From Camarhynchus parvulus (Eukaryota; Chordata; Aves; Passeriformes; Thraupidae), in NCBI RefSeq assembly GCF_901933205.1, contig NC_044601.1, positions 28,396,944 to 28,460,943 of the forward strand: a DNA stretch of 64,000 bases. The letters run 5' to 3'. The notes beneath the pieces were generated by a model, which had not been told where the DNA came from, ran no database searches, and saw only the letters and a list, made by a program, of their open reading frames with translations. Below are positions 1 through 12,834 of this stretch, piece after piece; position 1 is the stretch's first letter, and each line of letters opens with the position of its first letter. A program made the position numbers and the translations under genes.

Positions 1-2304
1 GATGTCAATAGTTGTGGTTTGGTTTTGTTTTGTTTAGGGTTTTTTTGTAGTTTTTTTTTAGAGTTTGGGGTCAATCAGGCATCCTCAGTGAGGCAGATGT
101 CATATAGAAAAGCTCCCACAGATAAACTTGTCTTGAGCAGCTGTTCATACATGCAGGTGAATACAGGGCATAGCTCCCAGATATGAATTTGAGAGAAGGC
201 CCAACTCTCATGTGGGAACTTAAGAGTACTGAAGAAGAAAATACATGTGTCAGCAGGCAGCATCCACAATCTAGTTGGAAAGGATTAAAAGGAATTAAGT
301 GGAGGGTATTAAAAAAGATACCAATATTTTTACTGATAACAAATGATCAGGAAGGCTGTCCCGGGAAGGAAATATACTTGATCATACACTGATTATTACA
401 GCCTGAACCAGTCCCAGGTTTTATGCAACAAGGACACATGCCTGAAAACAGGGGTGTTTTTCTTAGCATGAGCCACAGTTTTGACTTTCACTGGTTACCT
501 GCGAAAACCTTTCATAGGTTACCTGTCCTGCACTTCTTCTGACATATACCAAAATAGATTGCAGGTTTCTAATTACCAGGGCATATTCTCCATTGATATG
601 ACTTCACAGAGATACAGGCCAGTTCACAAAGTGTAAGAACTCATCTTTTACAGATACCTCTCAAAAGCAGAAGCTTCTGTGTCCCCCTTACATGTGCTTA
701 CTTACTGGTGATGCCAGCTAACCTCTGTGGGAGAAGAGTGCTGCAGTATACACACATCTGAAAATAATGAAAGATTGCAAATGGTTGGAATCTGTACTCT
801 ACTCTAGGCTAGAAATGTAAAGACAGAATAAATTACACAGGAATAGAATTTCTGCCTTGCAGTGAGTGGGAGCAATTTTTGGTATTTGGCATAGCAAGCC
901 TATAGGAAAGCATTTGTTCTAAATAGATGCAGGATGAGCAGAGGGGATCCTGATAGGAAGTGAAAAAGTGCTGAGCAAGAAAGATACCACCTTGTGGCAC
1001 TCAGTGCTGCTGTTCAGTAAGCTGTGGGATTGGGCTGGCTCATTGGAAACAACACAATTCCAATCATGTAGGCTGAAATTCTTCACTTCAAATCCAGTTA
1101 GAATAAGCACTGGGCAGACAAACCTTAATACAGAAAATTCTGTTTCTGTGCCCTAGCTCCTGTTAGTTCCTAGGAGCTACTTTGCACCTACGATCCCTGA
1201 AATTCCCTCAAAATATAATTCCTATTGCACACCCTCATGCTGTAAGTTTAATCTTTCCTTTTGGATAGTGGGCACACCAGAACTATGTGCAGTCTGTTTC
1301 ACTATAGTCAGTTCAAAGGCATCTTAGAAGGCAGGACTCTGTCAGATCAAATCTAAGGACTGCCTAGCCCCAGTGTTGCCTCCAACAGTGGATGTGTTGG
1401 GAAGGTAGCAACTGTGTGAGTGTAATGGGGATCTATCCCAGAATGCTGTTCAGCCTGCAGTAGCTGTGGATTTCAAATCCTTGCATGTTATCTCTGTACC
1501 TAAAAAATTATTAGGTATCATGTTAGAAGAAGGACAAAAGTTTGATATTCATCAATTTTCTAAAACTGGATGTCTACCCCCAAACCTGCAGTTTGTGTTG
1601 AACTGTATTTGTCATTCAAAACAATGTTCTGCCATTTTATAAGCTGTCCAAAGTAAGAGGAGAGCTTAAAAGGCTGTGAAAGTCATTGCGTGTCACATGC
1701 TGTGCCTTCCACTTCTGTATGTCCCAATCAGATACTTTGAATGGGAAGCCTGGCTGATGTGTGATTTAGGGTGGATAAAGAATTTCGACATATATTCTCT
1801 CTTGTGATAATGATGGGTGAGAGCTATTAGCATAAAATTGCGATAAATCATGCTCATTGTAAAGATAAGGGTCTTGATTGCAGTCAGCACTGAAATCTCT
1901 AGCTCATTTCCTGTAAATCACTCACTTCAAAGGTAGAATTAAAAGATCTTGTGCTAGGCAGGCTTTACTGGGGAATTTGCAACTCATTGGCTGTCCATTT
2001 GTGTAATTAGGATACATAATATTTAGAAAATCTTACCAAAAAGCTGTTGCCTACTGTCATTTAGATGCTAGCTTTGGCTGTCCTTTTCTGCAAAGAGGTA
2101 GGCAGATTTCTGCCTACGTCCTGTACCACTGAGGTTAATGTGTAGGTTTTTTAAAGTTCTGAAAAGGCTGAGCAGAGAAACACAGACCTTTATGATCCTA
2201 TGTGTGGTGTGGGCAGCTGACACTGTTTCACCAGAGTCTCACATCATCTGCTCACTGTAGGGCCTTTTTACTGTTCTGGGATCCAATACTCCAGAAAGGT
2301 ATGT
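1..2304. other. Noncoding, nothing recognised
   Basis: AT-rich unique-looking sequence with a T-rich start (about 1-62). ORFs here are all under 75 codons, overlap on opposite strands and show no family motif. Possibly CPLX1 intron or upstream intergenic DNA. Confidence 0.6.
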
Positions 2305-2730
2305 AGGAGGGCATGTCTACACTGTATCAAACCGATGGTCTGCTGCATTTCAGCATCCTGTCACCAGTACCGGCCAAAGGAATGCTTTTTATGAAAATAG
2401 AAGTACAAGGCAAATATTTTCCCCTAATATTTTCCCATCCCTCTCATTCCCTACTTTTAGTCCAGTGGCTTTGTAAATATAGTTAGGTTTTCTGTTTCTA
2501 ATGACCCTCACTGGAATTATCTGCTGTGAGCTTGCCCAGCCTGTCCTTGAACCTTTGGAACCTTCCAGTGTCTGCAGCACTATATGCAGGTGTTCCACCA
2601 GCCTGCTGGATGTTGCCTGAAGATCCATTACTGCATGAGGGCTTTGTGTTTTGCTTCTCATTCCTTCACTTGATCTTTCAGCTGATTTGCTGGATTTTAA
2701 ATTGGAATGGGGAAACGCAGTGAGATCTGT
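2305..2730. mobile_element. Ancient LINE-like repeat remnant
   Basis: The phrase GTCTACACTGTATCAAACCG, followed by 'catttcagcatcctgtcaccagta', 'aaggcaaatattttccccta' and 'gcccagcctgtccttgaacc', resembles an old amniote CR1/L3-like interspersed repeat (typical form: tctacactggatcagaccaa, then tagcccagtatcctgtctcc). It is too decayed for me to assign a subfamily or orientation. A 133-codon minus-strand ORF across it has no recognised domain and is probably an accident. Confidence 0.45.
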
Positions 2731-5700
2731 TATGACCCCCACACCTAAAGGAATTCTTCTGAGGTGTGTGATTCTCAGGGCACATTTCAAATGTTCAAGA
2801 AATTGTTATTGAAGGTGGTTGCATAATCAAAATGGGAAATCTCATTCTCAGTGGCAAAATCCACATTGTCTCCTGGTACTCTAAGAGGACTTGTGAAAGA
2901 CACAGGGTACACTGCTGTGCTGTTGAAGCAGACTCACAAACACTCTTGAAAAGCATTTGCAGGAAATGGGACTCTTGAAAGCACTAGCTCTGATCTGGAG
3001 CAGTAATTGAATCTGATCAATCAAGAGCACAGCCTCTGTACAGTTTTCTTGTTATACAACACTTGCTTAGCCTTCATAAATTAATAGAATTTATTTGTTT
3101 ACTTACCATAAACCTTTCTGTTTCTGCAAAGCTGAATATTCTGTTTCTGCAAAGCTCTAAATATTCACTAGATCAGTTAAGGAGCCATAGAAAATGCTCT
3201 CTCACCTGAATAAGTAGTTATTTTTCTGATGTAAGAAAGAAGCAGCAGGATGAGTTCTGAAAGCTCCATCACTTGCCAGTCATCTGCCTATGATCTGCTG
3301 GCAAAATGTGAAGAATGAACAACAGCAACCCAGATATTAAAGAAGATGGAATGATACTGCTAAATTTGCAGCAAAATAACAGTGTATTTGGAATAATTAT
3401 ATTATGTCTCACCTGTTTGTTCTTTCCCAGATTTACTCAGGTATGATTTTGATTTTATACAAGTTGATGTGTGTGGTTTTAGATAGGAACCCAGGTCACT
3501 GCCCCACATATTTGATTAGAAAGAATGTTCTTAAAGAAAAGCAACAAAGAAAACAGATTAGCTTTCTCTATCTTTTTTGCTTTCAGATGAAAGAGACAGC
3601 TCTCTCTTGGTAATTTCAAAGTATTATTGCTATTATTATTGCTATTATTATTATTATTGTTGTTGTTGTTGTTGTTGTTGTTGTGTTTATTTAGTTTTTA
3701 AGCTAATCTGAAAAAATAGCATTAGTTTAAAAAATGGATAAAAATGCTCTAATGCTGAAAACAGATTGGTAAATCAAGTGGTTGAGGCTGAAGTGGGAAA
3801 GTCTTTATAGAAGAGCAGAAACTAGGCAGCTGCACCTTTCCTCTTTATTGGTTTTGTGAGAGCCACCTGTTTGAAATAAATTTGAATTAACAAATCTAAA
3901 AGTAGATGCTTAGAAATATGTGAACCTCAGCTCTTAGCAAAATGGAATGATGTAAAAAAACTGATCACCTTTTCCAGCATAATTTTTTCCATAACTCCCT
4001 CTGTCATCTGCTAAAACCAGACACACAACTATGTGTTGGTGGCCATGAGACCTAAGAACTTTCAAGAGACTTTTTAGTTGATTAAATCATGGCTTAAGCC
4101 ATTAAACACTTTCATGGGCTGGGAATTCAGACTTTCTCTATTATCGAACTCAATATAATAATTTTAGCACAAGATATCTGTAAAATTGTCAGAAAAAAGA
4201 TTGGCCGTGGAATATGTCAAGTCTTGGCACTATTTTTGCCCAAGATGGCAGTAAAAATTCTTCTGAAGTTAAATTGAAAATTCTGTGTACAAGTATAATG
4301 CACAAGTGCTTTTCTTGCTGTATTTCATTTTCCTTTCTGTTTTGTTATTGGTTTTTTTTTTTTTTGGGCGGGGAGGTTTTTTGTTTCTTTGTTTTATTTT
4401 TTCTTTTCCCAGGAGCCTTGTATGTTGTGCAGGTTATAGAACTGGCTTGCTGCTCTTGCCTTCCTCTAGCAACAGTAATTTTGTGTTGCAACAATTTTGC
4501 CTATAGCAAAGGTATATTAGAAAGGGTTTACCAGGATGGTAGTCAACCTGCTGGTGAAAACACAAATATTTCCTTGTCTGCTGTGAAGAAGTTGTACAGC
4601 ATAACTTAGTTCAAGGTGTGTTAGCATGCTTCTGTGGTGTAAAATTTAATGATTTTTGATTATCAATCAGCCATAGTCTGTAGTCCACAACTGTCTTTGT
4701 CAAACTGCTGGAGGGTCTCAGGTAAACTGTGTTAGCTGTGCCTTACCATTTTTCATTCTCCTCCAAAGAAAATCCCATTAGTGACACATTGTTCTTCAGG
4801 CCACAACATCTGGTAAAAAATTAATTTCTGTGGGGAAAAAATACACATGTGGCTGCTGATTCTTTTGAAGCAGAGAAGTTCCTTAATATTTTGCCTGTGG
4901 ATATGAGTTCTAGCAGACGAAATTACTGGCAGCATTCTTTTACCTATTGCCCTTGTCTGAGTAGTTTCAGAGGAGAACGGTGAGTTTCTTTTTCTTAATA
5001 TGGTGCTAAGCACATTTGATAGGATGCCTTGATTGGAGAAAAAGAGTCAGTTTACAGTTCAATCACCAGAGTGCAAGGGAAAGAAGACACCATTTAGATT
5101 TGATATTCAGCAGGAGTGAGTAGAATCATGAAGAGGATAAGAGATTTGAGGAAACATAAATATCCAGCTTTTAATGGCTTCCTTGTGTACCAGTTATTGT
5201 CATCTACAGCTTTTCACGTGTCATCCTGAAGAAAATTTTGCACATGCAGAAAATTAAAATCCCTTTTTGACATTTAGACACTCAGCCTGCTCATAACTCA
5301 CTGTGGTGAGAGAAAAATATAAAATAGGAAATATTGCTGTTGTTGCGCTTTTTGCTTTTTTCATGATAACTTATCTAAGTCCTAAAGTATACCTGAAACT
5401 GGGAAAACAACTAAAAGAATGGAGGCCTTGGAAGCTTTTGTTGTTGCAGGCACACAGCAAACAGCAAACTGTTATTTCTGATTCAGCCAACAGCCCAGAA
5501 TTTTCTTAGCACTCAGAAAAAAGCTTATGAATCTTTGTTTGTCCTTCAGTTGCTCTTGCCTTTTCAGCTGTGAGCACAGCTGTCATCTGGACCATGTGCT
5601 GTTTGTTTTGTGCAGTGAGGTGTCACAGCAGTGACAGCAGAGTCCCTTGCTGCAGCCACTGGGCATGGAGATGATGGTTGCATTTTAGAGCTCAGTTTTT

Positions 5701-5929
5701 GCTCCATACTGTTGCAATATCTTGTATTGAGGCAGATTCCTTTATGAGCTGTCTAGAATACATAAGGACAGATCTGTATGACAAAATTTGTCATGACTGC
5801 TAGAGAAAGTGAACTAATGAAGTCTTCAAGTAGCTTCTTTCCATCCCAGAAAAGCAGGCTGGTCTGCCTTCAACTAAACCCTTACCTAACAAATAGTGCC
5901 TGCTGGTTTGGATATTTCCTATTCTTTTA
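2731..5929. other. Noncoding; one trinucleotide repeat
   Basis: Contains the compound ATT/GTT repeat at 3.6 kb and a T-rich patch at 4349-4410, which generates two overlapping hydrophobic ORFs (131 and 73 codons). No gene is recognised. Confidence 0.6.
3622..3684. repeat. (ATT)n then (GTT)n compound microsatellite
   Basis: ATT/GCT-interrupted trinucleotides change to nine or so GTT/TTG units, then GTGTTTATTTAG. A compound trinucleotide tract, AT-rich on one side. Confidence 0.95.
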
Positions 5930-6068
5930 TCACAGAAGCACAGAATATCAGGAACTGAAAGAGATCTCTTGAGATCTTCAACTTCCCTGCTTAAGCAGAT
6001 TAAACTACCCATGACTGTACACAGACAGGCTTGAAACATCTCCATATTTACTACTGAAGGAAGAGATG
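5930..6068 (-). mobile_element. CR1 LINE 3' terminal scrap, old
   Basis: Shows CACAGAAGCACAGAATATCA, then 'gaactgaaagagatctcttgagatcttcaacttccctgcttaagcag', then 'agacaggcttgaaacatctcc'. This order matches the reverse complement of an older CR1 subfamily 3' end (tcatagaat..., cctctggagatcatctagtcc, gcaggttttgaatgtctcc). Heavily mutated. Confidence 0.65.
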
Positions 6069-9000
6069 ACTGTTCTCCATGCACATGATGGCAAAGTTTA
6101 TACTAGTGTAGGGAGGGGGAGGGGAAAAGTGGACAGAATTCATATATTGGTAGAGAAAAATCTGTATTCCTTCTTGGGGATGAGGTAGAATTTCTTCCTC
6201 TGAAGAAATAACAGTTAAAAAAAGAATCCATCAGATAAAATGATGCAGAAATAGCTTTCTAGTTGTGGTAGGAGAATGGAGTACTTGGTTTCTTTGAGAT
6301 TTTTCCAGCCCTATTTCCCATGGTTGTTTTTTCCTGATAAAATTCTTCTGAGTTACTGCTTTAATGAGGAGCAAAGATTTCTCATTTTACGTTGTGATAA
6401 ATTATTACAGTATTAATTAGAACGTGCATAGCCAATTTCATTTTTTAGAGGTTTTAAAAAATGTTAATTACTTCATTAGTAATAATTAACTTGTTCTTTG
6501 GGAACTGCCAAATTTCTTTCTTTCTACTTGTTTGTTTGTCATTGATTTTTTTTCCCTTCAGATACATTTATTTTTCTCACTGTGCAGTTTGGATGATGCA
6601 TTTTCACCTGGTCAGTTCAAGTTACACTAAATTTTGTCGCCCTGGCCCTTTTGCTTCTGATAAGATGGGTTATGGTGCAAAAAAGAGCATGAATCTATGA
6701 TGAGATCACTGTTAAAATGAGGAATGACTTCCAAATATCTCATCAAGAGCCCTATGTAGAGGCTCACTCTGTAGAGATAGCCTGAGTTCTGCCATACAAT
6801 GCATTTGGTATTGCATCTTTTTGCTGTCTTTAAACATGTTTAAGAAGTGTTATAGGGCTTTGGAGGATGGGTAGAGGTGTTGTTTTGTTTTTTTCTCTGG
6901 TAGACAGCTATTCTTCCAGAATGGTTGCAGTGTTCTGTGGTTTGATTTGGCGTGTCATCCCCAAGACTCTTGAGTGTGCACTATACAGGTGCATTTCCAG
7001 GGTTAACCAGTGAAGTTTGGTAAGTCATCATGATGTGAAATCAAGGATCCAGCTTGACTCCTACCACAGTTGTTTTTGTGGCAGTGGGCGAAGCCAACAC
7101 CAGGTGCATGGCTAGCTGACTGTGAGTGAAAACATTTCTTGGCTCTGCTGCTGGGTAGATCTCACTTTGTCTTACTCCTAGACAGGAAGGTAATAGCCAG
7201 CAGAATTCCTTGATGGTCTTAGGAAGTACTTACTGGTGGAAGTAAAACTGTTCGAAACAAGGTCTCTGTGTGTCACAGTAATACTGATTAGTGGTGTCAG
7301 GGTAAGTTTAGAAGATACTTGTTATGTAAAAGGCAGAAGATAAGGAAAGATCGATGAACTGAAATGAGCACTCACAAGACATAGGTGATGACCTTTACTA
7401 TCCCAAGAGGCATTGATCAGAAAACCAGTGGGCATTTCTTCAACCACCAATGCTGACCATACAGATGGACAGTATTGGAAAGAACAAAGAAAATGAGGAG
7501 TGGTAACAAAGAGGGTATAAAAAGTAGCTGGGATACTGTTATAAAGCTGGTGGTCATGACCTGCTCCATGTTATCTGTGCACAACTGGAAAACAGGGCTG
7601 AAATTGTTTGTATCCCTCTGTCAGTGGGAGAGCAGAAAGAAGAATGGTATGGCATAGTTTATACCACAGGGTGGTGTCCTGTTAATAAGCTTCCAAGGAA
7701 GCAAGCTAATAGTCAGGGAAGATTCAAACCTAACCAAACAGATTAAAACACCAAACCAAAAGATGCAGAAGGTAGTGTGGATAGTATTTTTTTTTTCTGA
7801 GGGGACAAAAATGTCCTGTCCAGCCCTGCCAAGAGAGGTCTTTCAGAGAAAGACAATGCTCCAACTATTCCAGATATTTTTACTGAATATAATCTGGGTT
7901 TTGACAACTTCACAGGATTCCCCTGGAAAATAAGGCTTTTGTAGTAAGTAATCACTTAAAGATGTAGATAAAAAGCCTGTAGATTAATGAACCATCTGTT
8001 TTATGAATATCATGCTAAGAAACTGATTGAAATATTATTATTTTTGCAGGGACTTCCTATATTTTGGAAACTAGGATCCTTGCTGCAGGGGTGTTCTTTG
8101 AACATCTGGATATACAGAAATCTTATTATTAGATTGCAAAGTTTTCCTTACTAGTTTTACTGCTCTCTTTCTCATTTAAAGTGGAAAAAGGGAAAATCTG
8201 CTCGTTTGAATTAAGTCAGGTTTTTTGGTAGTGGGAGAGACTGAAATCAAAGTAGGAGGATAATGAGAAAAGCGCTTCAAGGGCTTACAGCCTAACCAGG
8301 GAATTAACTGATCTTGCTCAAATCTTCAAGTTTGGTCATTAGGTTTACTGAATCACAGCCTTCATGCCACAGAGAAATTTAAGGAGTATGCCGGACTATA
8401 ATTTCTTTTTTCCAAACTTGGAAGAGAAACAAGGTTTCATCCAAAACTCAGGTTTCCAGCCTGCGTGATCAGGGAAGTAAAGAATAATTTTTACCACTCA
8501 CAAAACTTGCAGCGTTCATCCTCTCTGTGGTTGGTTTATTTTGTCACAAAACCTAAGAGACAACTGACTGGGAAAATAAGCTCCCAAGACAGGACTGGAT
8601 TTGTCATTGTGCCTAATGCTGTGCTCCTCTCTTCCTGGTCTCTTTGAAAGGCATGGAATTCGGCTCTGGAGGATAATTTTTTTCCACTGCTACAAAATAG
8701 GTTTTACTCCCAAATCCTCTGAAGACCTGGGCTGAACCTGTCTGTTGGTGGGAAACAGAACATCTGAGTAATAGGTACTTTTTTGTTGGTGGAGATCAAC
8801 ACAAGCCATTAGAAGGATGGCCACTTGAGCATACTGTTGCGCTCCAGTGTAGGAGGTGCTGGGGAAGAGAAATGCCTCAGTGGAGAGGGTCGTGTGACCT
8901 CTGTTACATGGAGGCAGATAAAGTGTCACAGATGTTTCCCAGATAATAAGCTAGAGAGAGGACTGGCAGCCACTTGCACGTTAAAGCAGGGTTGAAGTCT

Positions 9001-10180
9001 CTTCTTGTCTGCGGTAATGAACAAATGAGCTTCCACAAAACTATTAGCCTGTCTTCCACTCAGTGTGTGTTTCTCTTTATATATATAGAGCAGCAATTTA
9101 CTTCACAAGTCCCCATCAGTCTCCTGTGCTGGGAAAGCTTGCAGACAGTGCTGATAGCAACCTCCAGTGACAGCAGTGGCTCACCTCTTGGTTTCTGCAA
9201 TGAGCCATAAGAGCGTAAAGTCAAATAGAGTATGTGTCATACCTGGGTCACTTTATCCTGTTTTGAACAGTTTTTTGGGAGGTAGAAGTGTGCCTGCATT
9301 CACTTATGCTCATAGTGGTATGGGCACTGCTCTGCTCACCCCCCTGCCGAGTCTAGCTGCAGTCTAGAGTCCAGATGATCTCTGCCAATGCTGAGGGCTG
9401 AAATAAGTAATACCTTCCCATGATTTTCTATGCTTTTTGAAAATACAGGGAATCTTCTTTCTGATTTTGAAAGGAAGTGTGCTGAGTGAGGACAGAGCCA
9501 TTATGGATCCGCTTGTTTGGCAGCTGAGGGAGCACCCATGATCTTTGTCAAAACTCTAGTGCAATGCTCAGCTCTTACCATCTTTTCAGTCAGCATGTTA
9601 CAAAGGCAGGCATTTTCTGAAAAGCTTTTTTTTCTCTGGATCAAACTTCGCATGTACTTTTGATAAAAAACCAGCTTTTTTTCCATTCTGGTCCTGTATC
9701 TATTTAGGATTTCAAAGCTAGGATGTAAATTCCAAGTGTTTAGAAGACTAAGTGGTGCAAGAATGGGCAAGGCCATTGTGCTGACTGACAGCTTAAGCCT
9801 TGTAGAGGCTTGGGTGATCCACTCAGCTTACTTGGTGTAGAAGTGTATGAGACACTGACACAGGCCCAACTGGAAGACTGGATGCTGAAGCTTGGACCTC
9901 AGACATTCTCACCTTTGTTTTAACCTTTGTGTTTTCTCCCTGCTTGTTGTGGGCAGAATGAGAGTTTCAGACAAAGTTGGTTAGAGAAGCCCTCCACTGA
10001 GTCACAAGGTGCAGAAAGGACTGCCTTGCTTTATGAACTTCTCAGGGAGGAGTCTGTATGTGGCTGGATCCACTCTTAGCCCCAGACTTTGTCAATGGTT
10101 TATGACTAAAGGATTCTATAGGTGTAACTGAATCTTTATACAACTTTTTCTTGCATGTTTCTTGTATGTTGATGCAATAT

Positions 10181-10222
10181 TATATTAAAGCAGTTATATT
10201 GAAGCAACTATATTAAAGTTAG
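10181..10222. repeat. 14-bp tandem repeat, three copies
   Basis: TATATTAAAGCAGT, TATATTGAAGCAAC and TATATTAAAGTTAG stand head to tail with no spacers. Confidence 0.88.
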
Positions 10223-12817
10223 CAAAATTTTCTGTACACTCTCCTAGAAGGGGTATGTTAAAAAACTCTGCTGTTAGAAAGTGGGACTGAGATAATTGAC
10301 TGTCAGTCAGATGTCTCCAGGCCAGCTGTGTCATCTCAGCATCTTTAGGTAAAGTCATCAGTAGTATCACTTCTTTGTTCCTTTATCAGGTCCCTTGCCC
10401 TCTCTGCCGCATCTTCATCTCACTGTCAGGGTGTTTAGCTTTGGGATTGATGAGTCAATCACTGGCTTCAGCATTATTCCACACCAAAAGCAGTGTGACA
10501 TCCCCTTTCCCATTCACCTGTGGTGAGGGCTGCTCCATTATTATTTATGTAGCAAAGTCTGCATAGCCTTCATAGCCTTCTGTCATGACCTCGGAAAGTA
10601 CAAAATAAAGGAGAAGTGAGACTAGCAGAAGGAAAATACGTGGACATTAATGACTTGAGATAAAAACCTCTTCTGCTTAGTCAGAATTCTCTTTACTCTG
10701 TGAACCCTGATTGCTGGTGATGAAATTCAAGAAGCTAGAGTGTTGTTTTGGCCACATCTTTGTCAGCACACTTTTGGTACTACAAGACCTGAGACGAACC
10801 TTTGCATGGGTTATACCTGGCTGCAAAGCAGTCTTTGCAGAAGACTGAATGCCAAAAGGATGGGATGTTTGGTTGGCTTGATAACTCTTCCCACATCCAT
10901 TGCAAGGTTTCTGGATGGCTCCTCATACAGAGCCCAAATCCTTAAATTAAGTTCGACTGTATCTGTGTTGGAAATGGTTTACTTACCTCTGCAGTAGCTG
11001 GGCCAGCCTTGCAGCATAAAGAAGACACACATGAGGCGTGGAAGGCAGGAAAACTGCCTGCTACTGCCTCCTTAGAACTTTTACAGCTTAGTCCTTTCTT
11101 AGACTCCCACCTAAGCAGTGGAAGAAATAGCATCAATATGATGGAAGACCTGAAGTGAGTTGTAAGAGTTTCCCTGTTCATGATTACTATGAAGCAATGT
11201 GTGATCGGCTTCTTGTTCAGACATTTTTCCTTGGAAACCACAGAGGAGGATGTAGTGTTTCTACTCAGCAAAGTTCCAGAGAATGTGACTTTGGTAATGC
11301 GCAGAATCACTCTTTTGTGGATCATGACATGATGAGAGCTTTTGGAAAACCACAGAGACTCAGAATATATTTTTATAAAGTAAACCTTCAGCAAATTTCA
11401 GACAGAGACATATATAAGAGTTGTCTGGGTTTTTTAGGGTTAGTTTTTCAGTGTCTGGTATGATATTTGGTTTTTGAACTCATGCCTAATAGATCTATGC
11501 TATAACAGAAAAAAACCCCGGAAAACAGTGCCAATGCTGCTATTTACTAAGGATTTCTTCTTTTTATTTAAAGAGAATGAAGTCAAATAAATACATTTTC
11601 TTTATCCTTCCAGGGTACACTGAGTCTTAAAATGGGAAGAAAATATGATCATTCTGCTAATATTTAAACATAAAATTGAAGTCAGGTAGACTTCATGTTA
11701 TTGGACTAGAAGTACTTAATGCAAAGATGAAAGAAAAAGGCCGCAAAGAAGCCAGGATCCTAGAGAACTTGTGGGAGATTCTCTTGCGGGGCTGGGCCAT
11801 TTTTCTCAGTTCCAAAACAAGTCTTACTTCTGAGGCATTGAGTATTTAAGTAGTTAACTGAATCTATGAGCCATGTGATGCAGTTCATTGTGTGCTGCTA
11901 TTTATTATGTTTCAGAGATGGCAGAATGTCTATGTCATCATCAAATCATATCTGACAGAAATAGGAGGGAAAGCTGAAAATAAAGACTCTTTCCTAGATC
12001 TTCTCTTTGAAGTACTTAATTTATCTACAAAGCATAAAGGGAAAAAAGGGACAGAGGCAGGGCTGAGGAGTACATTGGGTGATAGCAGTTTCTTGTGTAT
12101 GACAGACAGGTGTCTAGTATAAAAACAAGTAATGTCACTAAATTATAGGGGGGAAATAAGGGTGGGACATGACAGTAGCAACAGAAGGGTGAAGGGGTCC
12201 TGCAACAGAAGGGTGAAGATCTTTGGAAATAAACCAAGGTAAAGAGTTGCCCAGTCTGTTGTAATTTCAAAACAGAACTTCACAGTGCTTTTCCAAAGGG
12301 AGTCAAAGATGTGTAAGTGCCAATGAGCATGATAGAAAGGGAGCAGATAGAAACATCTCAAGGCATTTTTGAAGATCTTGATATGATTCTATATTTTGGT
12401 CACGGATATTAGGGGTGTGGATGTTGAAGAATACCAGACATCTGGATGAGGAAGAGGCTTTGCCCTGCAGTTATTTTGGGTGAGCTAACACCTCCTGTAA
12501 GCTTTTATAATTCTTGCACTTTCGCTTAGAAAATAATTTTAAAGGGAGAGGTTGTGGTATTCCTGTGCTTGGAGATTTCAAAACAATGACTGTGCAAGGC
12601 TCTAGACAGCCCGATTTAACTTTGTAGCTAGTCTTGCTTAGGGAAGGCTTTTATTAAAGGTCTCCAGAGATCCATTCCAGCTTGAAATATTCAGTGGTTT
12701 AGCCATTTAGCCATTGTTGGAGTCATAGGAGGGTATTCGGGACTTTATACTGTGTGTTTTGCTCTAGATGCCATACTTGGAAGGCCTTGGCTTTCCTGAA
12801 GAATATCTTCCTCAATT

Positions 12818-12834
12818 AAAAAAAAAAAAAAAAA
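12818..12834. repeat. A17 homopolymer
   Basis: Run of A after CCTCAATT. The sequence before it has no recognised gene remnant, so I do not call it a processed pseudogene tail. Confidence 0.9.
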